A DNA stretch of 20,097 nucleotides from Treponema sp. (GCA_016297415.1 JAEDGQ010000028.1:1-20097); one strand, 5' to 3'; positions 6,899 to 13,910 are shown, numbered from the stretch's first letter. Translations and numbers: made by a program. The notes: generated by a model from the sequence alone, not told the origin.

Positions 6899-8486
6899 AA
6901 AAATTGCGGCAGTTCTCTGCTGTTTTACAGTTTTTTCCCTACTCTTTGCACAGGAATCAGATTTTGCAGATCTGGAAGAAGAAACACAGACTCAAAGCAA
7001 ATTTGATCCGGCTCTTCAGCGTACTTTTATTATGGCTGCCTCTCCTGCAAAACTTGAGCTTAATCCTCTGCTTTCCAATTATTCAAACGAAGCACAGATT
7101 ATCAACAGTCTTCAGGAAGGACTTTTTAACTACAATCCAAACACTCTTGAACCTGTACCAGCTCTTGCCAAATCCTATAAAATTTCCCGTGACAAAAAGA
7201 GGTGGACTTTCGTTATCAGAAATGACGCCCGTTTTTCAGACGGAACTCCAATTACAGCTCAGTCAGTAATTGACAGCTGGCTTGCACTTCAGAAAACACC
7301 AGGTGCTCCTTATGCCAGTCTTATTGACTGTATTTCCGGCATAAAGGAATACAGAGAAACAAAGGGACAGCATACTCAGGTTGGCTTAAAGGCAAAGGGA
7401 CAGACCCTTACAGTAACCTTAAAAACACCGGCAGCTCATCTTTCAAGACTTTTATGTCACCACGCTTTTTCCGTTTACAGTGGCAACCCGGAAGTTTTTT
7501 CAGGACCTTATACTGTTAAAGAAAACACAGACGAAAAACTGGTACTGACAAAAAATGAACAGTACTGGGATAAAGATAATGTTGCAATTAAAGAAATTGA
7601 TATTCAATTTGTAGAAGATAAAGCTGATGCAGCCTGGCTTTTTAATACGGGCCGCACAGACTGGATTTACTCAAATCTTGATGCTTCAAAAATCCTCAAT
7701 AAAGATTCCATCAGAATCAGTGCAGTTTTCGGAACATCATACTATTTCTTTACCTGCCGCAATCCTGTATGGGACAATTCTGAATTCCGTAATGCACTTC
7801 TTGCTGCTGCCCCATGGACAAAACTCAGGGAAGGCCTCATTTCACCTGCAGTAAGTCTTGTTTATCCGCTTGCCGGCTATCCTCAGGTTGAAGGCCTTTC
7901 AGAAACAAACGAAGAAGAAGCTCTGGAATTAATGGAAACAGCCAGAGAAAAAGCCGGAATTCCTCAGGATAAAATTCTCGATCTTACATTCGGAATTGCT
8001 GACAACGAATACATGATGGAAGTGGCCCTTAAACTTAGAGAAGCCTGGGCTCCGCTTGGTGTAAATCTGATACCGTTTAAAATTAAGGAAGATTTATACC
8101 TGAACAGCATTCCATACTTAAAATACGATTTATTCTGTTATTCCTGGATCGGAGATTTTGCAGATCCGCTTACCTTCCTGGAACTTTTTAAGGAAGGTTC
8201 AACACTTAATACAACAGACTGGCACAACGAAAAGTTTAATCAGCTCCTTAAAACAGCAGAAGAAACTACAGACCAGGTACAGCGCTACAAACTGCTTTCA
8301 CAGGCAGAACAGGTACTTCTGGACGATGGAATGATTCTTCCAATCGGACATTCAGTTTCACTCCACGCCATCAATCCAAAAGAAATCGGGGGCTGGTACA
8401 CAAATGCTCTGGATATTCATCCTTTCAAGTATCTTTTCTTCAAAGAATACGAAGGTGTACAGGCTCCAAATATCGTAAAACGCTAA
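6891..8486 (+). CDS. ABC-type peptide-binding protein, SBP family 5
   Basis: This 531-residue protein starts at ATG 6891, giving a signal peptide with probable cleavage after SLLFA (residue 20). Two cysteines at 10-11 do not form a lipobox, so a soluble periplasmic form is likely. The mature chain follows the SBP_bac_5 (OppA/DppA) plan: ELNPLLSNYSNEAQI, the LQEGLFNYNP segment, LAKSYKISRDKKRWTFVIR, DARFSDGTPITAQSV near the front, and a late YDLFCYSWIGDFADPLTFLELF segment. It would capture oligopeptides or similar ligands for an ABC importer. No permease or ATPase genes are adjacent, so it must use a transporter encoded elsewhere or have a non-transport role. It overlaps the preceding unknown gene by 8 bp. 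Confidence 0.93.
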   Translation: MTKKIAAVLCCFTVFSLLFAQESDFADLEEETQTQSKFDPALQRTFIMAASPAKLELNPLLSNYSNEAQIINSLQEGLFNYNPNTLEPVPALAKSYKISRDKKRWTFVIRNDARFSDGTPITAQSVIDSWLALQKTPGAPYASLIDCISGIKEYRETKGQHTQVGLKAKGQTLTVTLKTPAAHLSRLLCHHAFSVYSGNPEVFSGPYTVKENTDEKLVLTKNEQYWDKDNVAIKEIDIQFVEDKADAAWLFNTGRTDWIYSNLDASKILNKDSIRISAVFGTSYYFFTCRNPVWDNSEFRNALLAAAPWTKLREGLISPAVSLVYPLAGYPQVEGLSETNEEEALELMETAREKAGIPQDKILDLTFGIADNEYMMEVALKLREAWAPLGVNLIPFKIKEDLYLNSIPYLKYDLFCYSWIGDFADPLTFLELFKEGSTLNTTDWHNEKFNQLLKTAEETTDQVQRYKLLSQAEQVLLDDGMILPIGHSVSLHAINPKEIGGWYTNALDIHPFKYLFFKEYEGVQAPNIVKR

Positions 8487-8525
8487 AATAACTGCAAAGA
8501 GATTAAGCATAAAAAAGGGAATGTC

Positions 8526-8552
8526 AAAAAAGTAATGACTGTAGCGGTCATT
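8526..8552 (-). terminator. Possible terminator for the SPFH transcript
   Basis: On the minus strand, AATGAC, a 7-nt loop and GTCATT (8552-8534) are followed by ACTTTTTT. The stem is only 6 bp. An outer inverted pair, TGTCAAAAAAGT (8522-8533) and ACTTTTTGGACA (8707-8718), encloses the repeat block and could strengthen folding. Confidence 0.4.
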
Positions 8553-8705
8553 GAGTCCTTCGACAGGCTCAGAAACCACCCTTCGACAGGCTCAGGAACC
8601 ACCTGTCGAAATGACCATTGCACTAAATATGGTGGTTTCGACAAGCTCAACCACCGCAGATGGTGGCTCAACCACCGCAGATTGTGGCTCAACCACCGGA
8701 AGTTG
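8553..8705. repeat. TTCGACAGGCTCAG repeat block with 21-bp tandem
   Basis: Two near-identical 23-bp units beginning CCTTCGACAGGCTCAG start at 8557 and 8580. An inverted-type GGTTTCGACAAGCTCAACC unit follows near 8635. Then come three 21-bp tandem units starting GCTCAACCACCG at 8645, 8666 and 8687 (the last incomplete). GGTGGTT and AACCACC segments allow extensive pairing. A degenerate relative lies at 12396-12476. It fills the gap between two convergent genes and encodes nothing convincing. Confidence 0.75.
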
Positions 8706-8785
8706 AACTTTTTGGACAGCCTTTTCGTTTTTCTGCAGGTTCACACAAATAACAAATCCGGAACATTTTTATTCATTCTTACAGT

Positions 8786-9673
8786 TTACTTTTTTGTTGT
8801 TTCTTTAAGTGCAGAAATAATTCCAGTCAGGTTTGCAATATCACTTGGAACGATGATTTTTGTAGCCTGACCGTCAGCAGCTTTTTCAAAAGCTTCAAGA
8901 CTGCGGAGACGGATAACAGCTTCGTCTGGTGCTGCTTCACGAATCATCTTCAGACCTTGAGCTGTAGCCTGCTGTACTTCAAGAATAGCCTCAGCTTCAC
9001 CTTTAGCCTTCTGAACAGCAGCTTCTTTTTCTGCTTCAGCTTCAAGAATCATTGCCTGCTTTTTACCTTCTGCTTCCAGAATTGCAGACTGTTTGTGACC
9101 TTCAGCAATAAGAATCTGTTCCCGGCGTTCACGTTCAGCACGCATCTGTTTTTCCATGGCTTCACGGATAGCCTTTGGAGGTTCAATATTCTTAACTTCA
9201 ACACGAGTTACTTTAATACCCCAAGGGTCTGTAGCTTCATCAAGAATAGAACGCATTTTGGAGTTAATTACATCGCGGCTTGTTAAAGTTTCATCCAGTT
9301 CAAGTTCACCGATAATGTTACGGAGAGTTGTAGCAGTAAGGTTTTCAAGGGCATTAATAGGATTTTCAACACCATATGTAAAAAGTTTTGGATCCGAAAC
9401 AAGGCAGTAAACAACAGTATCAATCTGCATTGTAACGTTATCCTTAGTGATTACAGGCTGTGGAGGAAAGTCCATAACTCTTTCTTTCAGCGAAATAACA
9501 TTTACAATTGAATCAACAAAAGGCAGTTTTACATGCATACCAACCTGCCATGTAGCACTGTAAGCACCAAGTCTTTCAATTACATAAGCACGGGACTGAG
9601 GAACAATACGAACATTCACCAGAATCAGCAGCAGAATTACAATGAGAATTCCAATAATTACATAAGTCATCAT
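8786..9673 (-). CDS. SPFH/band 7 membrane protein (stomatin-like)
   Basis: The protein has 295 residues. One N-terminal transmembrane helix (about 3-20) precedes an SPFH/PHB domain (about 23-190) with VPQSRAYVIERLGAY, the LPFVDSIVNVISLKERV segment, DNVTMQIDTVVYC and the WGIKVTRVEVKNIEPP signature. A long Ala/Glu coiled coil (about 178-240) and a short tail follow. Such slipin/QmcA-type proteins form large membrane-bound oligomers that organise membrane domains or modulate proteases. The partner gene nfeD lies 24 bp upstream, the classic pairing for this family. GGAG lies 8 nt before the first of two consecutive ATG codons, which supports 9673. Confidence 0.95.
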   Translation of the reverse strand: MMTYVIIGILIVILLLILVNVRIVPQSRAYVIERLGAYSATWQVGMHVKLPFVDSIVNVISLKERVMDFPPQPVITKDNVTMQIDTVVYCLVSDPKLFTYGVENPINALENLTATTLRNIIGELELDETLTSRDVINSKMRSILDEATDPWGIKVTRVEVKNIEPPKAIREAMEKQMRAERERREQILIAEGHKQSAILEAEGKKQAMILEAEAEKEAAVQKAKGEAEAILEVQQATAQGLKMIREAAPDEAVIRLRSLEAFEKAADGQATKIIVPSDIANLTGIISALKETTKK

Positions 9674-9697
9674 AATTTTTTCTCCTTATTTTCAAAA

Positions 9698-10156
9698 TTA
9701 ATCTTTAGTTCTTATAGTCAGGGTATTTCCGTCAACACGGACAATTACACAGACAGCACCAGCCTGGATTGAAGCACCGTTTTCTGAAGTAACGCTCCAG
9801 ATAACACCATTTGCAGCTTTTGCTTCACCTTTTTCAAACTGAGAAACATCCTTAGTAACAAGCACTTCCTGACCTTCCAGAGTATTTACATTTGTTACAT
9901 TTTTGCCCAGCTTCAGTTTTTTCATAACAAAAGGTCTTGTAAAAAGAATAAATGCAATTGTCATTACCAGAAAAATCAGAACCTGCCATCTCATGGGAAG
10001 GCCTGTGCGACTTATAAAAATCATAAAAAAAGCACTGACGCCGGCCCACACAGTAGTAAGCTGAAAAGTAAAAGCCTCAATAGCAATACAAACAATCATT
10101 ACTCCCAGCCAGAACCACGCCATGTGTCCAAGAATTAAATTAATAAAAGAGTTCAT
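9698..10156 (-). CDS. NfeD-family membrane protein, short form
   Basis: This is a 152-residue protein with three hydrophobic helices (about 12-30, 33-50, 56-76), then a basic loop (MKKLKLGK) and a small beta-rich OB-type domain (about 92-150) with LEGQEVLV, NGVIWSV and VDGNTLTIRT. It lacks the Ser-Lys protease domain of long NfeD proteins. NfeD partners with SPFH proteins, and the SPFH gene follows directly, so the two likely act as one membrane complex. ATG 10156 is preferred; a TTG at 10165 in frame sits too close (3 nt) to AGGAG. The 5' side is occupied by MITE copy C, whose terminus begins 30 bp upstream, so its native promoter may have been displaced. Confidence 0.92.
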   Translation of the reverse strand: MNSFINLILGHMAWFWLGVMIVCIAIEAFTFQLTTVWAGVSAFFMIFISRTGLPMRWQVLIFLVMTIAFILFTRPFVMKKLKLGKNVTNVNTLEGQEVLVTKDVSQFEKGEAKAANGVIWSVTSENGASIQAGAVCVIVRVDGNTLTIRTKD

Positions 10157-10185
10157 TGTTATCAAAATCTCCTTAACTTAATAAT

Positions 10186-10400
10186 AGGGCAAACGCATTA
10201 TAATATATTCCCTGCTAAAAATGGCTTCCAGTCGTGAAAACGTCTTGTCGAAACCGCATGCTAGCATGCTACACGCGTTTTGTGCTTGTAACTATATACG
10301 TTTGCCGCTCTCGCGGCAGCACAAAACGAGTGTTTTCGCAAGCCGTTTCACTCCTTTACGCCATTTTTCAATACAAAATCAGTTATAATGCGTTTGCCCT
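10186..10400 (-). mobile_element. MITE copy C, 215 bp, with target duplication
   Basis: Both 18-bp terminal repeats are perfect (AGGGCAAACGCATTATAA and complement). The direct repeat ACTTAATAATAG occurs at 10176-10187 (its last two bases overlap the element's AG) and at 10402-10413, giving a 10-12 bp target duplication. Orientation is opposite to copies B and D. Differences from copy D are only scattered single bases. It lies between nfeD (-) and the tautomerase gene (+); both ends carry an outward TATAAT. Confidence 0.93.
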
Positions 10401-10419
10401 GACTTAATAATAGCATGAT

Positions 10420-10449
10420 TTTTCAGAAAAACCTAAATTATGATATAAT
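10420..10449 (+). promoter_or_regulatory. Candidate tautomerase gene promoter
   Basis: TTTTCA (10420-10425, 4/6), 18 bp, TATAAT (10444-10449). Transcription would start near 10456, giving a short leader with AGGAGG at 10461-10466. It lies just outside the MITE target duplication and so probably predates the insertion. Confidence 0.5.
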
Positions 10450-10474
10450 ATATTCAGAAAAGGAGGCAAAAAAA

Positions 10475-10816
10475 ATGCCAATGATCGAAGTAAAAACAAC
10501 AGTTCCACTTCCACAGGAAAAAAGAGATGTCTTAAAAACAGAACTTGGAAAAGCAATTTCAATAATGGGTAAACCAGAAAGTTATCTTATGATTGGTCTG
10601 GAAGACAGCAAGGATCTTTATTTCGGCGGAAAAAAACTGGAAAAAGGTGCCTTTGTACAGGTAAAAGCACTGGGAGCAATCAATTCTTCTCAAAGCAACC
10701 AGATGACAGCAAAAATTACAGAAATATTAGACACCACCCTTGGAATCCCCGGCAGCAACATTTACATAACTTACCAGGGCTATGACAACTGGGGCTGGAA
10801 CGGCAGCAATTTTTAA
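10475..10816 (+). CDS. MIF / phenylpyruvate tautomerase family protein
   Basis: The protein has 113 residues, the usual length of a macrophage migration inhibitory factor subunit. The start is fixed by AGGAGG 8 nt upstream and by MPMIEV, which leaves Pro as the catalytic N-terminal base after Met removal. Other family signatures are GKPESYLMIGL (Lys33 matching MIF Lys32), YFGG, IYITYQ and GWNGSNF near the end. The residue matching MIF Asn97 is Thr. The family forms trimers and tautomerises phenylpyruvate-like enols. There is no signal peptide, as in eukaryotic MIF, which leaves by a non-classical route. A metabolic role and a host-directed, cytokine-mimic role are both open. The gene appears monocistronic. 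Confidence 0.93.
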   Translation: MPMIEVKTTVPLPQEKRDVLKTELGKAISIMGKPESYLMIGLEDSKDLYFGGKKLEKGAFVQVKALGAINSSQSNQMTAKITEILDTTLGIPGSNIYITYQGYDNWGWNGSNF

Positions 10817-10820
10817 AAAT

Positions 10821-10912
10821 ATAAGGGGAGAAGTCTCTCCCCCAGAGCGCACGCTGTTGCGCTCTCCCCCACTCTGCGGCCTCAATCGCCGGCCGCAACG
10901 CCTGGCTCTCCA
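10821..10912. repeat. GC-rich hairpin repeat, family 2 (copy 1)
   Basis: The block begins ATAAGGGGAGAAGTCTCTCC (GGGGAGA / TCTCCCC stem), then GAGCGCA-cgctgt-TGCGCTC, then GCGGCC-tcaatcgcc-GGCCGC. The first two modules align with 13982-14066 (ATAAGGGGAAAAGCCTTTCC, then a GCGCTGCACTTCGTTGCA segment). It begins 4 bp after the tautomerase stop, and its right end supplies the last codons and stop of the MFS gene on the other strand. Confidence 0.65.
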
Positions 10913-12072
10913 TCTTCTTTTCGAATAAGATTCATAATCGAAAGAACAATCATTACAATAACATTTACAGATAAAAGACTAATGGCACCGGCAAGACCAG
11001 TTTTGTCTGCCACATAGCCAACAATCTGAGGTGTAATAATTCCTCCTGCAGCAGAAACAGCCAGCAGCATGCTCATTCCCAGGTCAGAACCATAAATGGC
11101 AGAACGGCAGTTTGAAACAGTAGTAGGATAAATTCCCGCAAAGAAAAATCCCAGGCCCAGAATCGAAACAGTAATTACAGTAAGGTTCTTTGTTGAAGTC
11201 AATAAAATAAAGAAAACAGCTGCGGCAATACAGTCAGCAAAAACAAGTTTTTTAGGATTAATTCGGGCAGCCAGGTTTGCAGTAACAAGCCGTCCAAGCA
11301 GAACGGCCGCCCAGGTAAAGCCCACAAGACTGTTGGCAAAACCGTCACTCATAATTTCTGATACTTTAAAATAAGTCTTGAACCAGCCGTTTACGCAGTT
11401 TTCCAGTCCAAGATAAAAAAACAGAAGAAAACCGGAAACATAAAAAACAGAACACTTCCAGAAAGGCTTTGTTTTTTTCTGTTCAGAATAATCTTTTCCT
11501 GTATTTGCAATAAGGGCTTCCTTCATTTTAAGGCGTAAAAGAAGAATCACCGCCAGAAGACCTGCAGCAGCAAGAAAATAAAGTTCAAACCGCCAGCCAA
11601 GACCAGCTTTAATAAAACCACTTAAACACACAGGTGCAGTAAATGCTCCCACAGCAAAAATCATGTGCAGAATATTAAGGGCTGCAGCACCACCGTCAGA
11701 ATTTTCGTTGACATAAGCATTGTTAAAAATACTGTTACAGCCTCTGGAAATTCCAAGAATAAAAAAAACTGCCAGAAGCACAGAAACATCAGAAGAAAGA
11801 GTAACAGTTATAAGACCTGCAGGCTGCAGTAAGGCCGTAGTAATAAAAGCAGCTTTTCTGCCAAGAAGCTTAGAAAGAGGCGGATAGACAAAGCTTGCAA
11901 GAAAGTTGCCCATGGCAAAAACACTGAGAAGACTGCCGGCCACAGCAAAACTGATACCGGTTTCTTCAATAATATAAGGAAGAATTGCTCCTAAAATCAA
12001 AGCTACAGAGCCGCTTATCATAAAAGCAAAATAACAGGGATAAAATTTTTTAATCTGAAATTTGTCGGTCAT
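10882..12072 (-). CDS. MFS transporter, sugar-type
   Basis: This is a 396-residue inner-membrane protein with 11-12 hydrophobic helices, split by a charged loop (about 185-205, KEALIANTGKDYSEQKKTK) into two halves. An MFS loop motif (PPLSKLLGRKAA) follows the second helix, and a G-F-x-W-A-A-V-L-L-G-R segment begins a helix in the second half. It resembles the FucP/sugar-proton symporter branch, but the substrate cannot be read. The last eight residues (EPGVAAGD) and the stop are encoded by the GC-rich family 2 repeat, so the native C-terminus may have been replaced. GGAA stands 7 nt before the ATG. Only 4 bp upstream ends a gene remnant on the same strand, which shows this was once the second gene of an operon. 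Confidence 0.92.
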   Translation of the reverse strand: MTDKFQIKKFYPCYFAFMISGSVALILGAILPYIIEETGISFAVAGSLLSVFAMGNFLASFVYPPLSKLLGRKAAFITTALLQPAGLITVTLSSDVSVLLAVFFILGISRGCNSIFNNAYVNENSDGGAAALNILHMIFAVGAFTAPVCLSGFIKAGLGWRFELYFLAAAGLLAVILLLRLKMKEALIANTGKDYSEQKKTKPFWKCSVFYVSGFLLFFYLGLENCVNGWFKTYFKVSEIMSDGFANSLVGFTWAAVLLGRLVTANLAARINPKKLVFADCIAAAVFFILLTSTKNLTVITVSILGLGFFFAGIYPTTVSNCRSAIYGSDLGMSMLLAVSAAGGIITPQIVGYVADKTGLAGAISLLSVNVIVMIVLSIMNLIRKEDGEPGVAAGD

Positions 12073-12076
12073 AAGT

Positions 12077-12190
12077 TTATTCCATCCAGGGCATAAAACT
12101 GCTTTCTAATGTTTTACCTGTTTCTGAAGCTCTTGTCAAAAGACTAATAAGATACCCATCCTGAAGAGCATCCTTTAAGGGATAGAAAGG
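12077..12190 (-). pseudogene. 3' remnant of a gene upstream of the MFS gene
   Basis: Minus-strand frame ending TAA (12079-12077) reads as a natural protein tail: FYPLKDALQDGYLISLLTR, then ASETGKTLESSFMPWME, about 37 codons. Upstream of about 12190 the frame enters GC-rich repeat sequence and hits a stop at 12244-12242; no start or ribosome site is present. The stop is 4 bp from the MFS ATG, typical operon spacing. The tail loosely resembles the end of an NAD-dependent sugar or inositol dehydrogenase (Gfo/Idh/MocA type), but this is not secure. The rest of the gene is absent from the window. Confidence 0.6.
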
Positions 12191-12334
12191 GGCGTTTTGG
12201 GGATGCCCGGGTGCAGGTACGCTTCCAGTATTTTCCCCGCGTCAGGGATGGGAGGGGCGGCGGAGCCGTTGCGCAGCAATGGAGCGCAAGCGGAACCCCG
12301 GACAGCCCGACCCCCGCCTGCGGGGGAGACGCCC
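12190..12334 (+). repeat. GC-rich hairpin repeat, family 1 (copy 3)
   Basis: This is a 145-bp block bounded by GGGCGT and ACGCCC. It contains GGCGGAGCCGTTGCGCAGCA, TGGAGCGCAAGCGGAACCCC and GACCCCCGCCTGCGGGGG hairpin modules. It matches copies at 1106-1195 and 3186-3303 (core TGGAGCGmAAGCGGA and CCCGACCCC). It replaces the body of the gene whose tail is at 12077-12190. Confidence 0.65.
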
Positions 12335-12353
12335 ATGTTTAACAAATTCTTAA

Positions 12354-12382
12354 TTGAATAAAAGGCTTTATAAGTCTATAAT
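12354..12382 (+). promoter_or_regulatory. ackA promoter
   Basis: TTGAAT (12354-12359), exactly 17 bp, and a perfect TATAAT (12377-12382). Transcription would begin near 12389, giving a leader of about 110 nt that includes the repeat at 12396-12476 and AGGAGA before the ATG. It is one of the strongest promoter matches in the window. Confidence 0.7.
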
Positions 12383-12395
12383 TAACGCATATTTT

Positions 12396-12476
12396 TTTTT
12401 GTGGTTTCGACTGACGGTTCCTGAGGTTCTCGAAGGGCAACCACCAGAACTGATGGCTTAACCACCGCCGCTAATC
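12396..12476. repeat. TTCGAC-family repeat between 11-bp direct repeats
   Basis: About 81 bp with GTGGTTTCGAC, GGTTCCTGAGG, TCTCGAAGGGCAACCACC and CTTAACCACCG, a degenerate form of the block at 8553-8705. ACGCATATTTT stands immediately on each side (12385-12395 and 12477-12487), consistent with an insertion that duplicated 11 bp of target. GTGGTT and AACCAC near the two ends form an inverted pair. It lies within the predicted ackA leader. Confidence 0.55.
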
Positions 12477-12499
12477 ACGCATATTTTCAGGAGATACAA

Positions 12500-13843
12500 A
12501 TGGTAATTCTTACATTGAACTGTGGTTCATCATCTGCAAAATACCAGGTTTATGACTGGGACAACAGAGACGTTCTTGCTACTGGTGTTGTAGAACGCAT
12601 CACTGCTGCCGGATCTTGCATTACTCACAAACCAAAGGGAAAGGACAAATTTTTCCTCGAAAGCCCATGTCCAACTCACAAAGAAGCTATCGAACTCATC
12701 CTTAACGCTATTACTGACAAAGATCACGGCGTTATTAAGAGTATGAGCGAAATCGGTGCTGTAGGACACCGTGTTCTCCATGGTGGAGACAAATTCACTA
12801 AATCTGTAAAAGTAACTCCAGAAGTTCTTAAAGTATTCAAATCTCCAGAAGTTTCTGGCCTTGGTCCACTCCACATGCCGGCTAACATCATGGGTATTGA
12901 AGCTGCTCAGAAAGTTCTTCCAGAATCTGTTCCACAGGTTGCTGTAATGGACACTGCATGGCACCAGACTATGCCACCATCTTCTTACCGCTACGCTATT
13001 CCAAAGGAATGGTACGAAAAATACGGTGCACGCCGCTACGGTTTCCACGGAACTTCTTTCCTTTACACTGCAAAACGCGCATCTGTACTTCTCGGAAAAG
13101 ATCCTAAAGATACAAACATCATCATCGCTCACGTTGGTAATGGTGCTTCTATGTGTGCTGTTAAAAACGGATGCTGTTACGATACTTCAATGGGTATTAC
13201 TCCTCTGGAAGGTCTCGTAATGGGTACCCGCTCAGGTGATATGGACTGTGCCCTTCCATTCTACATCATGCGCCAGACTGGTATGACTGCTGACGAAATG
13301 GATAACGCCCTCAACAAGAAATCTGGTCTTCTCGGTCTTACAGGTCTTTCTTCTGACCGCCGCGACATTGCAGAAGCTGCAGAAAAGGGAAACCCGGATG
13401 CTCAGCTGGGTGTTGACATGGAATGTTACCGCCTCAAGAAATACTTTGGTGCTTACATTGCTGCAATCGGTCCTGTAGACGCTATCGTTTACACTGCAGG
13501 TGTTGGTGAACACTCAGCAATGATCCGTGGTAAAGCTCTTGAAGGTCTTGAACACCTTGGAATCAAAATCGACCCTAAAAAGAACAAGCTTTCTAACACA
13601 GGAAACGCTGAAACATGCATCTCTGCAGACGACTCTAAAGTTAAAGTATTCGTAATTCCAACAGACGAAGAGCTGGTAATGACAGAAGACGCTGTAAAAA
13701 TCATGGAAGGAACTTACGATGTTCACACAAACATCACATACTCATTCCAGAGCAAGGACTACAAAAACAAGGCTCGCGAAGAAGGCCTCAAGAAAGAGCT
13801 TGAAAAGTGCCCTGAACTTGCAAGCATCATTGTACGCCCATAG
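12500..13843 (+). CDS. ackA: Acetate kinase
   Basis: The 447-residue enzyme interconverts acetyl phosphate + ADP and acetate + ATP, the ATP-yielding step of acetate fermentation. Active-site residues match the family: Asn7 in LNCGSSSAKYQ, Arg91 in GHRVLHGG, Asp151 in DTAWHQTMP, His183 in YGFHGTSF, HVGNGAS at 211, Arg244 in GTRSGD and Glu390/391 in PTDEELVM. Beyond the usual end near residue 400 there is a tail of about 45 residues, EGTYDVHTNITY followed by a Lys/Glu-rich helix, that most acetate kinases lack. No phosphotransacetylase gene is adjacent. AGGAG lies 6 nt before the ATG, and the promoter is strong, in keeping with a highly expressed central-metabolism gene. An intrinsic terminator follows at 13928-13978. 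Confidence 0.98.
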   Translation: MVILTLNCGSSSAKYQVYDWDNRDVLATGVVERITAAGSCITHKPKGKDKFFLESPCPTHKEAIELILNAITDKDHGVIKSMSEIGAVGHRVLHGGDKFTKSVKVTPEVLKVFKSPEVSGLGPLHMPANIMGIEAAQKVLPESVPQVAVMDTAWHQTMPPSSYRYAIPKEWYEKYGARRYGFHGTSFLYTAKRASVLLGKDPKDTNIIIAHVGNGASMCAVKNGCCYDTSMGITPLEGLVMGTRSGDMDCALPFYIMRQTGMTADEMDNALNKKSGLLGLTGLSSDRRDIAEAAEKGNPDAQLGVDMECYRLKKYFGAYIAAIGPVDAIVYTAGVGEHSAMIRGKALEGLEHLGIKIDPKKNKLSNTGNAETCISADDSKVKVFVIPTDEELVMTEDAVKIMEGTYDVHTNITYSFQSKDYKNKAREEGLKKELEKCPELASIIVRP

Positions 13844-13860
13844 TTTTGCCCTCAGGCAGG

Positions 13861-13910
13861 GAATAGTGGACAGGTAATAGTGAATAGGGAATAGGGGATA
13901 GGTAATAGTG
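13861..13910 (+). repeat. Degenerate GAATAGG/TAATAGT short tandem
   Basis: Seven- to eight-base units (GAATAGTG, GTAATAGT, GAATAGG, GAATAGG, GGATAGG, TAATAGTG) follow each other between the ackA stop and its terminator. A shorter similar stretch is at about 1090-1115. No coding role is seen. Confidence 0.6.

Noticed and set aside
6918..6923. Lipobox in the peptide-binding protein (Cys10/Cys11)
   Set aside because: The residues before the Cys (A-V-L) do not fit a lipobox and the Cys lie mid-way in the hydrophobic core; cleavage after SLLFA is more likely.
8645..8705. Possible CRISPR array
   Set aside because: The 21-bp units are contiguous, with no spacers, and no cas genes are present.
8535..8870. 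ORF across the TTCGAC repeat block
   Set aside because: The repetitive peptide (NHRRWWLNHRR) comes from the 21-bp tandem, and it runs into the SPFH gene on the opposite strand.
10157..10165. TTG start for nfeD adding three residues
   Set aside because: It is only 3 nt from AGGAG and would be a weak codon; ATG 10156 is preferred, though its 12-nt spacing is long.
10825..10842. Intrinsic terminator after the tautomerase gene
   Set aside because: The GGGGAGA/TCTCCCC stem is strong but no T-run follows; it is treated as part of the GC-rich repeat.
12530..13132. Minus-strand ORF of 200 codons opposite ackA
   Set aside because: It is a shadow of the strongly codon-biased acetate kinase gene; there is no ribosome site and no plausible protein.
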